The translations under genes and the position numbers were made by a program. This document shows positions 5,821 to 6,532 of a stretch of 6,532 nt of DNA, piece after piece. Position 1 is the stretch's first letter, and each line of letters opens with the position of its first letter. The notes under the pieces were generated by a model. The model worked only from the letters and a program-made list of their open reading frames with translations, ran no database searches and was not told where the DNA came from. The DNA lies in the NCBI GenBank assembly GCA_015654965.1, contig JAATGD010000091.1, positions 1 through 6,532 of the forward strand. The letters run 5' to 3'. The stretch is from Hyphomicrobiales bacterium. GTDB lineage: Bacteria; Pseudomonadota; Alphaproteobacteria; Rhizobiales; Rhizobiaceae.

Positions 5821-5950
5821 CACTTAGCCTGCTGTTTCTTCATCATGCAGCGTTACTACAGATTGATGTGGCATCATAACGCGTTTTATATATGGTGCCA
5901 GAAAACAGGCCGTGAAGGCGCAACTGTTTGTGCCCAACAATGAGGATAGA
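5821..5950. promoter_or_regulatory. Divergent promoter region between fdhD and the TIGR01244 gene
   Basis: The 130 bases serve both genes. On the plus strand TTGATG (5863-5868) and TATATA (5887-5892), 18 bases apart, make a plausible promoter for the gene at 5951, followed by a GAGG ribosome binding site at 5942-5945. A perfect palindrome TGATG-TGG-CATCA (5864-5876) overlaps the -35 and could be an operator. It looks a little like an FNR site (TTGAT-N4-ATCAA) but the spacing is one base too long. I cannot place the fdhD promoter. Confidence 0.4.
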
Positions 5951-6295
5951 ATGAATATTCGCCAGATCGACGAGAATTATTCAGTTTCGGAACAGATTTC
6001 ACCCGACGATGTGCGTGATATCGCGGCAGAGGGGTTCCAGACCATCATCTGCAATCGGCCCGATGGCGAAGGCGGACCGGACCAGCCGGATTTTGCCGAA
6101 ATTGCGCGGGTCGCCGAAAAGGCTGGCATCACCACTTATTATATTCCCTTTATCGGCGGTCAGTTGACGCAGGAAAATGTCGATGCCATGGCAGAAGCCC
6201 TGGACAAGGCCGAGGGACCTGTCCTCGGCTATTGTCGTTCCGGCACGCGTTCTACGAATATTTACGGAATCGTGCAGAGCCAAAAGCGCGGATAA
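5951..6295 (+). CDS. TIGR01244/DUF442 family sulfurtransferase/phosphatase-like protein
   Basis: This is a small cytoplasmic protein of 114 residues starting MNIRQIDENYSVSEQISPDD. It carries the family hallmarks: FQTIICNRPDGEG (residues 29-41), an active-site loop GYCRSGTRS (93-101) with nucleophile C95 and R100, and the YYIPFIGGQLTQENV stretch before it. The family has the dual-specificity-phosphatase/rhodanese-like fold and also occurs as the N-terminal domain of the Blh proteins; members are annotated as sulfur transferases or phosphatases and the true substrate is generally unknown. An in-frame ATG at 5912 exists, but the ATG at 5951 has GAGG at 5942-5945 and begins at the conserved family start, so it is preferred. 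The protein ends only 13 residues after the active-site loop (STNIYGIVQSQKRG), shorter than members with an extra C-terminal helix. It lies divergent to fdhD. Confidence 0.88.
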   Translation: MNIRQIDENYSVSEQISPDDVRDIAAEGFQTIICNRPDGEGGPDQPDFAEIARVAEKAGITTYYIPFIGGQLTQENVDAMAEALDKAEGPVLGYCRSGTRSTNIYGIVQSQKRG

Positions 6296-6315
6296 AGAAC
6301 GAGCGCAGGCTGCCG

Positions 6316-6373
6316 GGACGGTGAATGCGCAAAGGCATATCGATTGTCTTTGGAAACATGGTCCTCACCGTCC
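6316..6373. repeat. Inverted repeat between convergent genes
   Basis: GGACGGTGA (6316-6324) and TCACCGTCC (6365-6373) are perfect complements separated by 40 bases, inside which CAAAG (6330-6334) and CTTTG (6348-6352) can also pair. The right arm includes the stop codon of the minus-strand gene. There is no T-run, so it is not a standard intrinsic terminator. It may act as a bidirectional mRNA-end structure. Confidence 0.4.
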
Positions 6374-6532
6374 TGAAAGGCGAGCGCGGCGGGCATAAGC
6401 GCCATGCGGATGCTGTTCGCTATATTGGCGATAATAGGAATAGCCGGTGCGCGCGACGGTAGCGACAACACCACCGGCAACAAGCATCCAGCCGACGACC
6501 TGAAGCCAGTCCACCGTTTCAAGACTACCGCC
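6365..6532 (-). CDS. C-terminal fragment of an unidentified membrane protein
   Basis: Reading leftwards from the window edge, one frame is open for 55 codons to a TGA at 6365-6367. The visible part begins GGSLETVDWL, followed by a hydrophobic stretch QVVGWMLVAGGVVATVAR (visible residues 11-28), then a tyrosine-rich TGYSYYRQYSEQH and a basic tail ending ARRARLSGR. This is the pattern of a last transmembrane helix with a positively charged cytoplasmic tail. Codon use matches the neighbouring genes, which supports this frame over the overlapping one that contains an ATG at 6522. The start and most of the protein lie beyond the window, and I do not recognise the family. It converges with the TIGR01244 gene. 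Confidence 0.7.
   Translation of the reverse strand, partial: GGSLETVDWLQVVGWMLVAGGVVATVARTGYSYYRQYSEQHPHGAYARRARLSGR

Noticed and set aside
5912..5950. Upstream in-frame ATG giving a 127-residue version of the TIGR01244 protein
   Set aside because: The extra 13 residues do not match the family start, and GAGG is positioned for the ATG at 5951.
6262..6522. 86-codon minus-strand frame with an ATG at 6522
   Set aside because: It overlaps the frame ending at 6365, which has a better protein profile (membrane helix plus basic tail) and codon use like its neighbours, and it runs antisense into the TIGR01244 gene.

Overview
The window looks like alphaproteobacterial DNA from the Brucella/Ochrobactrum group. 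The strongest evidence is a type II lumazine synthase (RibH2) that closely resembles, from memory, the Brucella decameric lumazine synthase, with an FMN riboswitch in front of it. The coding regions are GC-rich (I did not compute the figure). The RibH2 sequence departs from the B. abortus sequence I remember at many positions, so an Ochrobactrum-type species is more likely than a classical Brucella. This is inference; no search was run.

Left part (1-3672, all minus strand): a carbohydrate ABC importer operon, transcribed right to left. The order is periplasmic sugar-binding protein (3672-2407), MalF-type permease (2270-1389), MalG-type permease (1392-511) and ATPase (506 to the left edge, truncated). 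The two permease genes overlap by an ATGA and the ATPase follows after 4 bases. A long perfect hairpin without a U-tract lies between the binding-protein gene and the first permease. The proteins resemble the glucose/mannose-type GtsABC subfamily.

Middle (3673-4465): about 790 bases between the divergent sugar operon and ribH2. It holds a LacI-type palindromic operator, a 38-codon ORF with a good ribosome binding site, an AT-rich stretch (about 28% GC by hand count over 4021-4160), a candidate promoter, a hairpin, a complete FMN (RFN) riboswitch, and an expression platform in which an upstream segment can mask the ribH2 Shine-Dalgarno sequence. ribH2 (4466-4942, plus strand) ends at a strong intrinsic terminator.

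Right part (4987-6532): fdhD (minus strand), the sulfur-transfer chaperone for formate dehydrogenase. Across a 130-base promoter region lies a divergent small protein of the TIGR01244/DUF442 sulfurtransferase/phosphatase family. The last 168 bases are the C-terminal end of an unidentified membrane protein on the minus strand, convergent with it. No formate dehydrogenase structural gene is in the window.

Most of the region is recognisable housekeeping and transport content. The less ordinary observations are the small ORF and operator in the central gap, the riboswitch expression platform, the intra-operon hairpin, and the pairing of fdhD with a rhodanese-like protein. I saw no mobile element, CRISPR array, tRNA or rRNA.
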